A stretch of 64,000 bases of DNA from Lachnospiraceae bacterium. Its GTDB lineage: Bacteria > Bacillota > Clostridia > Lachnospirales > Lachnospiraceae. The DNA lies in contig JAHZFJ010000019.1 in assembly GCA_019421365.1 (NCBI GenBank), forward strand, positions 17,370 to 81,369, in the 5' to 3' direction. The notes under the pieces were generated by a model. It did no database searches, was not told where the DNA came from, and saw only the letters and a list, made by a program, of their open reading frames with translations. The position numbers and the translations under genes were made by a program. Below, piece by piece: positions 1 to 7,679 of the stretch. How positions within the stretch are numbered: position 1 is the first letter of the stretch; the number at the start of each line of letters is the position of its first letter.

Positions 1-8
1 TTGAAGGC

Positions 9-203
9 ATGAAAGTTCGATGTATGTTCTATGGAGATTGTCTAGATGATGATTCTGATGATTTCCTATTCCGAAATGCGGAACCCATAGATGTAGATGG
101 TAAAATCATGTATGCACAGAAATTGGAATTTTATTATGAAAATGCTGAGCCAAATAATGAATACTATAAAATGGTAGAACAATGGCTTAAAAATCTAAAC
201 TAG
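9..203 (+). CDS. Small hypothetical protein (64 aa), possibly a C-terminal fragment
   Basis: An acidic 64-residue reading frame that ends just before a strong ribosome binding site for the next gene. No Shine-Dalgarno sequence can be judged because only 8 bases precede the ATG, so this may be the tail of a longer gene cut by the window edge. It has no signal peptide, membrane segment or motif I recognise. Asp and Glu are abundant (DCLDDDSDDF near the start). Its 14-base spacing to the following membrane protein suggests co-transcription. Function unknown. Confidence 0.5.
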   Translation: MKVRCMFYGDCLDDDSDDFLFRNAEPIDVDGKIMYAQKLEFYYENAEPNNEYYKMVEQWLKNLN

Positions 204-217
204 GAGGAGAGAACATA

Positions 218-730
218 ATGGCTGAAAAGAGTAGTAGAAATAGAATCGCGATACTAATAGGGTTAATTTTGTGGCTCTTATATATTTGTGATTCTGAAAT
301 GGCTAGATACGGTATTTACACCATTTTTAGCTACAATGTTCATGAATTATTATCAGCTGTACCATTACTGTGTTTTTCATTCACAGTAGGTTGGCTGATT
401 GTGTTATTTATCAGAAATGTTGGTGGTAAGAATATAAAATCAAATTTGTTTTTGCTTATTCTTTTATTAGTCTTTTCTGTTGCACAATTTAGCTATATTC
501 ATAATCAATCACAGACGGTATCTACTACATGTATCGCAACCATAAAGAGCATAGATACACAAAATTTAGAAATTGAAATTCACACTGGTGAAAGGATAAT
601 AACGCTAGACTGCCCAATGTTATTGATAGATATTTTGAAAACAGATGGTACCGAATATTGTATCACTTTTGAATGGATTAAAACGAAACCTAGATACGGA
701 AAATTATCTATGATAGGTTCGATTAAATAG
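218..730 (+). CDS. Hypothetical membrane protein, 170 aa
   Basis: Preceded by AGGAGG eight bases upstream of the ATG. The N-terminal 105 residues carry three or four hydrophobic helices (about residues 10-27, 45-66, 76-92). A soluble C-terminal part of about 65 residues is rich in Ile, Thr and Glu and looks like a small beta domain. I do not recognise the family. It follows the 64-aa reading frame closely and is separated from the convergent lipoprotein gene by a GC-rich hairpin region, so it probably ends a short transcript. Confidence 0.6.
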   Translation: MAEKSSRNRIAILIGLILWLLYICDSEMARYGIYTIFSYNVHELLSAVPLLCFSFTVGWLIVLFIRNVGGKNIKSNLFLLILLLVFSVAQFSYIHNQSQTVSTTCIATIKSIDTQNLEIEIHTGERIITLDCPMLLIDILKTDGTEYCITFEWIKTKPRYGKLSMIGSIK

Positions 731-816
731 GAAGAATATTGGACTTGTAATTTGTAGCGAGATTAATTGGAATGTAACTAATGCGGCATTTTATATTGAA
801 GGAATTGATATAAACT

Positions 817-856
817 GAAGTGCCCCTAACGTAAAGGGTCACTCCGCCTGAGTGAT
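817..856. terminator. Possible terminator between convergent genes
   Basis: Two overlapping short inverted repeats lie between the membrane protein gene and the convergent lipoprotein gene: AGTG-CCCT pairing with AGGG-CACT, and TCACT pairing with AGTGA. The U-tract is poor on both strands, so this is only a possible bidirectional terminator. Confidence 0.35.
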
Positions 857-867
857 TTATTAGATTG

Positions 868-1545
868 TTAATTTTCTATTTGTTTTAAATTATATAATAA
901 AGCATTAAATCCACCATAAAATTCTACTGAGCAATTATTTCCCTCTTTGTATTGCATTACTACTTTGTTAATAGCTTCGGATTTGTCTTTCTCTATATTA
1001 AAAGGAAGATCAACGGTTGAATGTTTTTCTAATAATGTCCAATAATCATTTAACAAATTATAAGATGATTGATCAAGATTTTCTATTGTATCAGTACTTT
1101 TCCATGTTACGAAATTATTCTTTTTTAAATCAACCCAATAAGTTCCATCAGTTCCTACTAAGTCAGTAATTTTCTTTTTCATTTTATCAATATCAATTCC
1201 GGTAAATATGACCTGGATTGAATTTAGAGCTTCGGAATGATAAGGATAATAGGAGACGGTAATTGGAGACTCAAACTTTAATCTGATTTGAACTATTTCG
1301 TCTGTGTAATCAAGAATGCTTACCACAGGAGATAGGCTATACATTATATTACTATCGCTACCTATAGATTCGAAGGTATAATCAGTAAGTTTTTGTTTAC
1401 ACTCATCTACACTCATTCCCCAAGATAGTGAATTAATTGGAGAAGAGATACCATAGAAAGTTGAGCTATCCTTTGTTTTACTTGCACACGATGTAAGAAG
1501 AATAATTGAAAAGAATAATACTGTGGTAAACTTTAGTTTCTTCAT
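868..1545 (-). CDS. Putative lipoprotein, 225 aa
   Basis: The product begins with a lysine pair, a hydrophobic stretch and the lipobox LTSC at residues 17-20, followed by a Lys/Ser-rich linker, so it is most likely an exported, lipidated cell-surface protein. The mature part of about 205 residues has no domain I can name. It contains several Trp and Asp residues and alternating hydrophobic strands, as in small substrate- or wall-associated lipoproteins. AAGGAGG lies about 14 bases upstream of the ATG, which is rather far. It is the only minus-strand gene in the first 19 kb, so it has its own promoter upstream in the 1546-1822 gap. Confidence 0.75.
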   Translation of the reverse strand: MKKLKFTTVLFFSIILLTSCASKTKDSSTFYGISSPINSLSWGMSVDECKQKLTDYTFESIGSDSNIMYSLSPVVSILDYTDEIVQIRLKFESPITVSYYPYHSEALNSIQVIFTGIDIDKMKKKITDLVGTDGTYWVDLKKNNFVTWKSTDTIENLDQSSYNLLNDYWTLLEKHSTVDLPFNIEKDKSEAINKVVMQYKEGNNCSVEFYGGFNALLYNLKQIEN

Positions 1546-1822
1546 CTTAAACTTATATTCCTCCTTTTTGGTAGTACTTTTATATTCTAGTATAGAAGTA
1601 TGGTTTGATAATGCAAGTGACTAAGCACGATTGGAGTGTATAAAGACATGATTGGTAGATAAGAGGCTCATTGGGGATAGATTTGATAATTCGTATAATT
1701 ATCTTTTTTCTGGATTATGTTGGAAATATATTATATAATTAACTACATAGATTAGAGAAAATCAGATACACATAAGATAAATTGAATCGAAAACTACTAG
1801 TATTTTACGAAAGGAGGTTAGT

Positions 1823-2665
1823 GTGAAAGATGAATCTTTCACACGCAAATTTGTGCCTGCGGCCCAAACTTTGCAGGCTATGGAAAGGCATGGTTATTTT
1901 ATGGATTTTAGAAAAGTCTTTGACAGTATTCCAGAAGAATTCGATGAATGGAGACCGCGATATTGCGATGAGCTTTTTGCAGAGCTTATAGAATATGCAA
2001 ATCTTGGCCCTGGGAAAACAGTGCTTGAAGTCGGTCCAGGTACTGGACAAGCTACAGAACCTATCTTAAAGACAGGTTGTTCTTATTTAGCAATTGATAT
2101 AGGTGAGAATTTTACAGAGTTTATGAAAAAAAAGTTTGGCTCTTATGAAAATTTTCAAATCGTTAATGCTGACTTTGAAACTTATGATTTTGAAAATACC
2201 AAATTTGATTTGGTGTATTCAGCCGCAGCTTTTCAATGGATACCAGAGGAAATCGGATACCCGAAGGCGTATGGTTTATTAAAAAGTAATGGAACGTTTG
2301 CGATGTTTATGACGAAAGTTGATATACAGCCCGGTGGAGGATATACGGACGAACCACTGTATAACAAATTACAAGAAGTGTATTCTGAGTTCTTTCATCC
2401 GGAAACTGAGTACAAATGCAAATTGGATTATGATGAACGTGACAAATACGGATTTGTTAACCTTGAGCGTCGTGAGTACCGAAAAACAAGAGAGTACAGT
2501 GCAGACGACTATGTTTCTTTAATCGGAACACACGCTGACCATATAACACTTCAAGAACCATATAAAACAAAGTTTTATGATGGGATTAGAGATGCAATTC
2601 ACAGTTTCGGTAATAAGATAACACTCTATGATAAAATAACGATGTACTTGGCGAGAAAACCGTAA
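1823..2665 (+). CDS. Class I SAM-dependent methyltransferase, 280 aa
   Basis: Starts at a GTG preceded at good distance by AAAGGAGG. The glycine-rich SAM-binding motif I is clear (VLEVGPGTGQATEP, about residues 73-86), followed by the acidic end of strand 2 (LAIDIGENF) and a motif-II-like DLVYSAAAFQWI, the usual order in Methyltransf_11/25 proteins. Length fits stand-alone small-molecule methyltransferases. The substrate cannot be inferred. The next gene starts 26 bases after the stop with its own ribosome binding site, as is typical for this block of unrelated small genes. Confidence 0.85.
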   Translation: MKDESFTRKFVPAAQTLQAMERHGYFMDFRKVFDSIPEEFDEWRPRYCDELFAELIEYANLGPGKTVLEVGPGTGQATEPILKTGCSYLAIDIGENFTEFMKKKFGSYENFQIVNADFETYDFENTKFDLVYSAAAFQWIPEEIGYPKAYGLLKSNGTFAMFMTKVDIQPGGGYTDEPLYNKLQEVYSEFFHPETEYKCKLDYDERDKYGFVNLERREYRKTREYSADDYVSLIGTHADHITLQEPYKTKFYDGIRDAIHSFGNKITLYDKITMYLARKP

Positions 2666-2691
2666 ACAATAACGATTGAGGAGAATCTTCT

Positions 2692-3018
2692 ATGATTAGT
2701 GAACAAATAGAAATTAAAGAAACACAAAAAGATGATTTACCAAATTTACTCGGTTTATGGAATGATGGGGAGGTTATGAAGTTTGTTGGATTTCCAAATG
2801 GATTGGGTGAGACAGTTGAAGGATTGGAAAAGTGGTATATTTGGATTAAAGAAAGTAGACCAATAAGTAATCACTATTCCGTATATTCAAAGGAATTGGG
2901 ATATTGCGGAGAAACATTTTATCGGATTGATAAAGAGCAAAGAAGAGGAGCAAGACATAGAATTTGTTCCTGTTTATATGGAATTATTAAGAAAATAGAT
3001 AGTAAAAATAATACTTAA
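2692..3018 (+). pseudogene. GNAT acetyltransferase, frameshifted relic
   Basis: The first 80 or so residues read like the N-terminal half of a GNAT N-acetyltransferase (IEIKETQKDDLPNLLGLWND, then a strand leading to YCGETFYRID). The expected acetyl-CoA-binding part is absent in this frame. Shortly after position 2950 the next frame gives QDIEFVPVYMELLRK, which matches the strand that normally follows in this family, and then ends at 2997. This is best explained by a frameshift plus loss of the C-terminal half. A truncated but expressed protein is possible, but it would lack the acetyl-CoA pyrophosphate loop. Confidence 0.65.
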
Positions 3019-3033
3019 TGTGGAGGTTATAAT

Positions 3034-3504
3034 ATGGAATTTAGAATAATATCGCTACCAGCTTTCAAGGCGGCTTCATCAGGCGTGGATAAAAATTTTG
3101 ATTTTTCTCCTACAGGTGTTTTAGGTAAATTTGATACATATTTTTCATCTATTGAACCATCTGATAGAGATAATTTTTTGCCGCGTGATTTTTTATATTA
3201 TGATGAAGAAGAACAAGGAATGGTATGGATTTGGGCATTGAGTGAAGATATGGATGCTGGTGGAAATGAAGTGATTGATTTTGACGGTGGTTACTACTTA
3301 ACTTATGCATACAAAGATGGTGATGAAGAGTCTAATGGACAATTATATAGTGATGCATTAAAGTATATTGAAGAATCGGATATTTTTGAAATTGATGTTC
3401 GACCAAACCATTATGCAATGGGGCATATTATTACTCCTGCTGAGATTATTAAAGCGCAGGGCTGGGCGCAAATGGAAACCTTTATACCAATTAAGATGAT
3501 TTAG
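3034..3504 (+). CDS. GyrI-like / effector-binding domain protein, 156 aa
   Basis: A stand-alone protein of about the length of one GyrI-like effector-binding domain, with a typical central pattern: DFLYYDEEEQGMVWIWAL, GGYYLTYAYKDGD, and a C-terminal METFIPIK strand. These domains (AraC C-terminal, SOUL/GyrI fold) bind amphipathic small molecules. Stand-alone versions have been linked to drug sequestration or hydrolysis, but the ligand here is unknown. It has a good ribosome binding site (GGAGG). A second stand-alone member lies at 4037-4519. Confidence 0.65.
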   Translation: MEFRIISLPAFKAASSGVDKNFDFSPTGVLGKFDTYFSSIEPSDRDNFLPRDFLYYDEEEQGMVWIWALSEDMDAGGNEVIDFDGGYYLTYAYKDGDEESNGQLYSDALKYIEESDIFEIDVRPNHYAMGHIITPAEIIKAQGWAQMETFIPIKMI

Positions 3505-3597
3505 TAGAGATCGTTTTAGTGGGCAAAAGGCCATTGATATAGCTAATCATATTGAATATATTTGAAATGATGATTGTAGTAAAAGGGAGGTATTTAC

Positions 3598-3981
3598 ATG
3601 AAAAATTGTAAGAAGATTTGTTGTATTTTTGTCGTATTTTTATCATTAACTATCGTGAGTGTGATCCCGTCTATATCTGCAAAAAGTATACCCAAATCAG
3701 TAGAAGAGGATAATAGCGTTCTTTGGGAATATAGCAAAGATAAAATAGTTACTGAAATAAGAATATACGATAATTTTACGGAAGTTAAGGATGCTGGAGA
3801 AAAAATTAAAAACAAAGATAATATTACATTATTCTTAATATCAGCTACTAGGATAGGGGATACAGAAAATTTTATTGCAATGTATGCTAGTGAGTTAAAT
3901 AACAATATTAAATATTCTTTAGAAGCTGTGTCTTTGGAAAATCAATTTGTAACACCTGGGTATAAAACTTTGATACAGTAA
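3598..3981 (+). CDS. Secreted hypothetical protein, 127 aa
   Basis: The N-terminus is a classical signal peptide: KNCKK, a hydrophobic core of about 18 residues, and a probable cleavage after SISA near residue 28. The mature part of about 100 residues is charged, with no recognised domain and no wall-sorting signal, so it is probably released or loosely attached. AAAGGGAGG stands just before the ATG. It sits between the two GyrI-like genes but nothing links them functionally. Confidence 0.65.
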   Translation: MKNCKKICCIFVVFLSLTIVSVIPSISAKSIPKSVEEDNSVLWEYSKDKIVTEIRIYDNFTEVKDAGEKIKNKDNITLFLISATRIGDTENFIAMYASELNNNIKYSLEAVSLENQFVTPGYKTLIQ

Positions 3982-4036
3982 GCCGAGGGAATTATATCTG
4001 ATTTTTTGATGAAATAGACGAGGAAGGAGAATTACC

Positions 4037-4519
4037 ATGATAATAAATAAGTGCACGAAGGAGTCCTTCGTAGTTATTGGAAAAGAAGGATCAATAAATG
4101 ATGGAGAAGGTTTTATTCAAAAACTGTGGGAAGATGCCAATAGCCATTTTAATGAAGTTGAACAATTAACAAAAAAAGATGACAATGGCAATATAGCAGG
4201 AATATGGGGAGCAATGTCGGATCTATCTCGTTCATTTCTTCCGTGGGAAAAAGGGTTTACAAATGGCTTATACCTCGCCGGAGTTGAATGTACAGACGAA
4301 GCGGAAGCCCCTGTCGGTTGGACGAAATGGGTCATACCTGGGTATGAATACATTTATGTAGAAAATGAAGGCAATGATACAATACGAAAGGTAATTCAGT
4401 ACTTACAGGAAAACAATCTTGCTCTTGTAGGTGCGGTTCATGATTTCAATTGCCCAGAAACGGGAAAAGGTTATATGTTTTTCCCAATTCGTAAATTATC
4501 TCATGCGAATGGAGAATAG
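4037..4519 (+). CDS. GyrI-like / AraC-type effector-binding protein, 160 aa
   Basis: A single-domain protein with the GyrI-like signature: N-terminal FVVIGKEGSI, a helix with FIQKLWEDANSHFNEV, a central WGAMSD, the strand GVECTDEAEAPVGW, and GYEYIYVENEG followed by the C-terminal helix. Proteins of this shape bind drug-like ligands in AraC and MerR regulators. Here no DNA-binding domain is attached. AAGGAG precedes the start. A weak hairpin terminator follows at about 4568. Confidence 0.7.
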   Translation: MIINKCTKESFVVIGKEGSINDGEGFIQKLWEDANSHFNEVEQLTKKDDNGNIAGIWGAMSDLSRSFLPWEKGFTNGLYLAGVECTDEAEAPVGWTKWVIPGYEYIYVENEGNDTIRKVIQYLQENNLALVGAVHDFNCPETGKGYMFFPIRKLSHANGE

Positions 4520-4567
4520 ATGAATGGCTGAATATTAGCAAGTATAATTATCGTGTTTTCTGATTAA

Positions 4568-4612
4568 GAGGAGAAGACCTAGATTAATTCAAGGTTTTCT
4601 CTATTTATATTT
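4568..4612 (+). terminator. Probable intrinsic terminator
   Basis: AGGAGAAGACCT pairs with AGGTTTTCTCT across a 10-base loop with two G-U pairs, followed by a T-rich run. It separates the GyrI-like gene from the NUDIX gene. Confidence 0.5.
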
Positions 4613-4641
4613 TGTGACTTATGATATAGGGGAGGGGACTG

Positions 4642-5181
4642 GTGGAGGTTTGGGATGGTTATAGGGAAGATGGTACTTTGGCTGGGTGCGATGTTATACG
4701 TGGAGACGTAATACCTGAAGGTATTTTTCATATTGTTAGTGAAGTAATAGTTCGTCATAAAGATGGAGACTACCTGCTAATGCAAAGGGATTATATAAAG
4801 AAGAAGTATCCGGGATTATATGAAGCGAGTACAAGTGGATGTGTTTTGAAAGGTGAAACACCACCGGAAGCGGCAATGAGAGAACTGCGAGAAGAGACAG
4901 GGATTATTGCGGAAGAATTAAAGTTAATTAATATATGTTCCGACTTAGCCACACAAGGATTATATTACATATATTTTTATGAGACAGAGTGTGATAAGAA
5001 CTCAATCATTCTTCAAAGAGGAGAGACTATTTCATATATATGGCTGAGTAAAAGAGAGTTTATTAAATTTGTTCAATCAGATAAGTATATACAAGATGAT
5101 AGAGATAGGAAAAGTAAGTATTTTGATAGTCTGAGAAAGAATACAGTAATTAATATGATTGGAGGTATACAGAATGAATGA
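4642..5181 (+). CDS. NUDIX hydrolase, 179 aa
   Basis: Contains an intact NUDIX box (G-x5-E-x7-RELREETGI, about residues 72-94). The surrounding fold is of the isopentenyl-diphosphate isomerase/YfcD-like type: an N-terminal EVWDGYREDGT segment, LLMQRD, and a YYIYFYE strand. These enzymes hydrolyse nucleoside diphosphate-X substrates with Mg2+. The precise substrate is unknown. It starts at a GTG after GGAGGGG. A 51-aa membrane peptide gene overlaps its last 8 bases, implying translational coupling. Confidence 0.85.
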   Translation: MEVWDGYREDGTLAGCDVIRGDVIPEGIFHIVSEVIVRHKDGDYLLMQRDYIKKKYPGLYEASTSGCVLKGETPPEAAMRELREETGIIAEELKLINICSDLATQGLYYIYFYETECDKNSIILQRGETISYIWLSKREFIKFVQSDKYIQDDRDRKSKYFDSLRKNTVINMIGGIQNE

Positions 5182-5329
5182 AGCTATGGAAGTTCACAGT
5201 TTGCGAAATCAGTTACAGTATGAATTTTTACCACAACTTAGATATATGAATTATCTTTTGCTAGGTATCTTAATTGTACTTAGTATCTACGTTCTTTTTA
5301 AGATATATATTGGCTTAAAAAGAAAATAG
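5174..5329 (+). CDS. Small single-pass membrane peptide, 51 aa
   Basis: A short gene with its own GGAGG ribosome binding site inside the 3' end of the NUDIX gene. The ATG overlaps the NUDIX stop region by 8 bases. The product has a charged amphipathic first half (residues 1-24), one strongly hydrophobic segment (about residues 25-44, LLLGILIVLSIYVLFKIYI) and a lysine-rich tail (LKRK), the topology of a small tail-anchored protein. No family recognised. The strong ribosome binding site and clean topology make it a plausible real gene. Confidence 0.55.
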   Translation: MNEAMEVHSLRNQLQYEFLPQLRYMNYLLLGILIVLSIYVLFKIYIGLKRK

Positions 5330-5353
5330 TAAGATTTATAGGAGGGTTAGTGA

Positions 5354-5770
5354 ATGAGCAAAGTGGAGATAAAGAAATGTTTTGAATATGAGGAATCTGA
5401 AATACTGGAAATATATAAATCGGTAGGTTGGAAAAATTATTATGAGAACCCTAATATGTTGAAACAAGCATATAATAGTTCGCTGTGTATTCTGGGAGCT
5501 TACCTAGATAGTAAACTAGTAGGTATTATACGGGGTGTTGGAGATGGAAGCTCAATTATATATATTCAAGACCTTATTGTATCTCCTTTGCATCAGCGGA
5601 CTGGAATTGGGAGTTTATTATTAAATACTATAATGGAAAAGTATAGTGCGGTTTACCAAAAAGTGCTCTTAACAGATAATAAACCTAAAACAGTAAAATT
5701 TTATGAAAGCATGGGGTTTAATTCTGTAGATAAATATGGATGCATAGGACTTATCAATTACACAATATGA
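5354..5770 (+). CDS. GNAT family N-acetyltransferase, 138 aa
   Basis: Complete single-domain GNAT: the acetyl-CoA-binding segment is LIVSPLHQRTGIGSLLL (about residues 75-91, the Q/R-x-x-G-x-G/A motif), followed by the KFYESMGF motif near the C-terminus. Length is normal. The best resemblance is to YjdJ/RimI-like small acetyltransferases. The acceptor is unknown. GGAGGG precedes the ATG. One of four GNAT-type sequences in the window and, unlike two of the others, it is intact. Confidence 0.85.
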   Translation: MSKVEIKKCFEYEESEILEIYKSVGWKNYYENPNMLKQAYNSSLCILGAYLDSKLVGIIRGVGDGSSIIYIQDLIVSPLHQRTGIGSLLLNTIMEKYSAVYQKVLLTDNKPKTVKFYESMGFNSVDKYGCIGLINYTI

Positions 5771-5827
5771 GCATTAAGTAAAAATATATAAACATCGAAC
5801 AACAATTATTCGAGAAAGGAATAATAT

Positions 5828-6598
5828 ATGATAATAGAAGAATTTGATAGTAATAAGAAAGCAGTAGTGGATGTGTATGATTTAGTTAAACCAATAGAAA
5901 ATTTTCCTAAAATTGCAGTGTCTTGTTTTGCTCATGTTACACTTGACAGATTGGTTAATGAACTAAATGGAAAAGTAATTGCAAAGATTAATGTGGCTAA
6001 TATGGAAATACCAATCTTTAAAGCAAGGTATAAAGGTGCGGAGGTAGCGCTTTTTATGTCATATGTTGGTGCGGCTGGCTGTGTGGCAATAATAGAAGAA
6101 ATTTTTGCAATGGGTGCAAAGAAACTGATACTATTTGGGACATGTGGAGTGTTAGATGCATCAATAGAGGATTGTTCAATAATTATCCCCAATAAAGCAG
6201 TTAGAGACGAAGGAACAAGCTTCCATTATGCTAAAGCAAGCGATGAAATAGAAGTAAATAAGAAATACATAAATGAATTTGTTGATATATTAAAAGAATT
6301 TGACTGCCGTTATACAATCGGGAAAGTTTGGACCACAGATGGAATCTATAGAGAAACACGGGGAAAGGTTAATTCCAGAAAGCAATCAGGCTGTATATGT
6401 GTGGATATGGAATGTTCTGCCGTTGCAGCTCTAGCAGAATTTAGGGAGAAGGAAGTATTTCAATTCTTCTATGCTGCAGATAATCTCGATAATGAAACGT
6501 GGGATGCTAGGAGTATTAGTAACGAATCAAATATATTAGAAAAAGATAGAATAGCTATGTTAGCAATGGAATTAGCCAGAAAATTAGTGGAAAAATAA
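5828..6598 (+). CDS. Nucleoside phosphorylase (PNP/UDP family), 256 aa
   Basis: Belongs to the purine/uridine phosphorylase superfamily: KIAVSCF, VALFMSYVGAAGCVAIIEEIFAMGAKKLILFGTCG-type core (phosphate and ribose site), then KVWTTDGIYRET and CVDMECSAVAALAEF, the conserved Met-Glu that contacts the ribose hydroxyl. It should split a nucleoside with phosphate to base plus ribose-1-phosphate. Uridine phosphorylase-like enzymes share the TTDG/VDMECSA pattern, so uridine is the first guess. AAAGGAATAAT precedes the ATG. No nucleoside transporter is adjacent. Confidence 0.85.
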   Translation: MIIEEFDSNKKAVVDVYDLVKPIENFPKIAVSCFAHVTLDRLVNELNGKVIAKINVANMEIPIFKARYKGAEVALFMSYVGAAGCVAIIEEIFAMGAKKLILFGTCGVLDASIEDCSIIIPNKAVRDEGTSFHYAKASDEIEVNKKYINEFVDILKEFDCRYTIGKVWTTDGIYRETRGKVNSRKQSGCICVDMECSAVAALAEFREKEVFQFFYAADNLDNETWDARSISNESNILEKDRIAMLAMELARKLVEK

Positions 6599-6653
6599 TA
6601 GGTAGGGGATATGTTAATGTAAACAAGACTAAATCATAGGTGGAGATATAACC

Positions 6654-6804
6654 ATAAGATTAACTGATGAAAACTGGAATATCATAAAAGAATTTCAAAC
6701 CGATGTCAATGGGAAGAAAAGATTTATTTAGAGGAGGTAAATATAACTTTAGAGTCGAAAGCGAATATTTTAAAGGTACTTATCATGTAAAAGTATATGA
6801 TTAA
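6654..6804 (+). pseudogene. Degenerate small gene remnant
   Basis: Behind a GGTGGAG ribosome-binding-like site the frame reads RLTDENWNIIKEF..., but the expected start codon is ATA and the frame stops at 6729. A one-base shift continues with FRGGKYNFRVESEYFKGTYH and ends at 6804. The two pieces read as one small protein broken by a lost start and a frameshift. The family is not recognised. A 33-aa peptide from the ATG at 6703 is an alternative but has no ribosome binding site. Confidence 0.4.
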
Positions 6805-6873
6805 CAAGTTAGCTATATTGAATAGGTGTGAAGATTTTTATCGTAAAAGAAGTTAAGATGGGGAGGTGGATTT

Positions 6874-7269
6874 GTGGAAACATTAAGAGAGCTTTCCAAG
6901 AAACATAGAAATACTGCATGGATTATTTTATTAAGTTATATAGCGTTTTTTGGCTGTTTCGTTTTTCCGTTTTGTAATGAGCTATTTCCGTTTGATTTAG
7001 ACAAAGGGATAATGGTTGCGTCTAGCTACGGTATTATTGGTTGGGGTTTTGCTGTTCTTCTTGAAAAACATAGAAATACTGTAGTTTTATCACTATCCTT
7101 TATTTTTACAATAATAGGTCTTGGACTACGATATTTAATTGAGTATGGAGAAGCTTCAAATGTTAGGAACTTCATACCTATTAACATCGCCTTGTACGTT
7201 ATAATAATTCCAGTTTATTGTATGATAGTTTATTGGGTTATCTATAGATTTAAGACGATTGAAAGATGA
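6874..7269 (+). CDS. Hypothetical four-helix membrane protein, 131 aa
   Basis: GTG start eight bases after GGGGAGGTG. Four hydrophobic helices fill most of the protein (about residues 14-32, 43-61, 68-87 and 99-122), with the charged repeats KKHRNTA and EKHRNT preceding helices 1 and 3. This suggests a duplicated two-helix unit. No enzymatic motif is visible and the family is not recognised. It is the last gene before the long leader of the ArgRS-like gene. Confidence 0.6.
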   Translation: METLRELSKKHRNTAWIILLSYIAFFGCFVFPFCNELFPFDLDKGIMVASSYGIIGWGFAVLLEKHRNTVVLSLSFIFTIIGLGLRYLIEYGEASNVRNFIPINIALYVIIIPVYCMIVYWVIYRFKTIER

Positions 7270-7346
7270 TAGAAAACGGGAAAAATGACAATGATTATAG
7301 GATCTGACAATTAGGGTTTGGAGAATACATTTTTTTCTGATTTTTA

Positions 7347-7375
7347 TTGACTTCCAATATTTTGAATTATATAAT
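7347..7375 (+). promoter_or_regulatory. Consensus sigma-A promoter for the ArgRS-like gene leader
   Basis: TTGACT, a 17-base spacer and TATAAT, placing transcription start near 7382, about 300 nt before the start codon of the ArgRS-like gene. A near-identical promoter (TTGACT/17/TATAAT with similar spacer bases) lies at 9129-9157. Confidence 0.75.
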
Positions 7376-7474
7376 TAGAAAATAATATTTTGGTTACAAT
7401 AATAATATATAAAACAAATTAATCATTAATAGTTTAGGTAACTCAACAACAAGCAATCTGAAAGGACAGATATT

Positions 7475-7531
7475 ATGATAGCAATTATAAACAACAGCTT
7501 AAGACGTAGATGCAGACGTAAGCTCTTGTGA
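7475..7531 (+). CDS. Arginine-rich leader peptide (18 aa)
   Basis: A short reading frame, MIAIINNSLRRRCRRKLL, with AAAGGA eight bases upstream. Five Arg codons, mixed AGA and CGT, fall within six codons at 7502-7519. Its 3' end lies inside the 5' arm of a long hairpin, and an intrinsic terminator follows about 80 bases later, directly before the ArgRS-like gene. This is the layout of a transcription-attenuation leader peptide in which a stalled ribosome would change downstream folding. Stalling could be caused by low Arg-tRNA(Arg) or by a drug acting at Arg-x-Arg motifs. The role is inferred from the arrangement. Confidence 0.65.
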   Translation: MIAIINNSLRRRCRRKLL

Positions 7532-7575
7532 TTATGTGATTGAAATATCCCACATAGTTTCAAGAGATGTACGTC
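7515..7575 (+). promoter_or_regulatory. Long leader hairpin overlapping the Arg codons
   Basis: GACGTA (7515-7520) pairs with TACGTC (7570-7575), CTCTTG with CAAGAG and TATGTG with CACATA, forming one long interrupted stem. Its 5' arm begins inside the Arg codons of the leader peptide. A ribosome stalled on those codons would block it. Separately, AGATATTAT at 7468-7476 (over the leader start codon) is the exact complement of ATAATATCT near 7597-7606, giving an alternative long-range pairing. Confidence 0.6.
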
Positions 7576-7611
7576 TTGTTGCTATGCGGGGCTGAATAAT
7601 ATCTATAAAGC

Positions 7612-7655
7612 AGAACCGTATTAGATTTCTACAAATCTATATGGTTCTTTTTTTT
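7612..7655 (+). terminator. Intrinsic terminator/attenuator before the ArgRS-like gene
   Basis: AGAACCGTAT-AGATTT pairs with AAATCTATATGGTTCT (one bulge, one G-U pair) and is followed by eight T. It ends only 25 bases before the start codon of the gene it precedes, so it must be read through for expression. That supports an attenuation mechanism. Confidence 0.75.
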
Positions 7656-7679
7656 GTCTATAAAATGGAGGTCAATAAA

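Noticed and set aside
1805..2050. Minus-strand frame of 81 codons opposite the methyltransferase
   Set aside because: It lies entirely opposite a well-supported coding region, with no ribosome binding site and no protein-like pattern. The same applies to the other antisense frames inside aroA, the P-type ATPase, pyrC, secDF and the L,D-transpeptidase gene.
7382..7679. T-box riboswitch upstream of the ArgRS-like gene
   Set aside because: No AGGGTGGNACCGCG T-box sequence and no stem I specifier layout can be found. The leader peptide plus terminator explains the region better.
7641..7679. Upstream ATG for the ArgRS-like gene
   Set aside because: It lies inside the terminator stem and U-run. 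The ATG at 7680 follows GGAGG at good distance.
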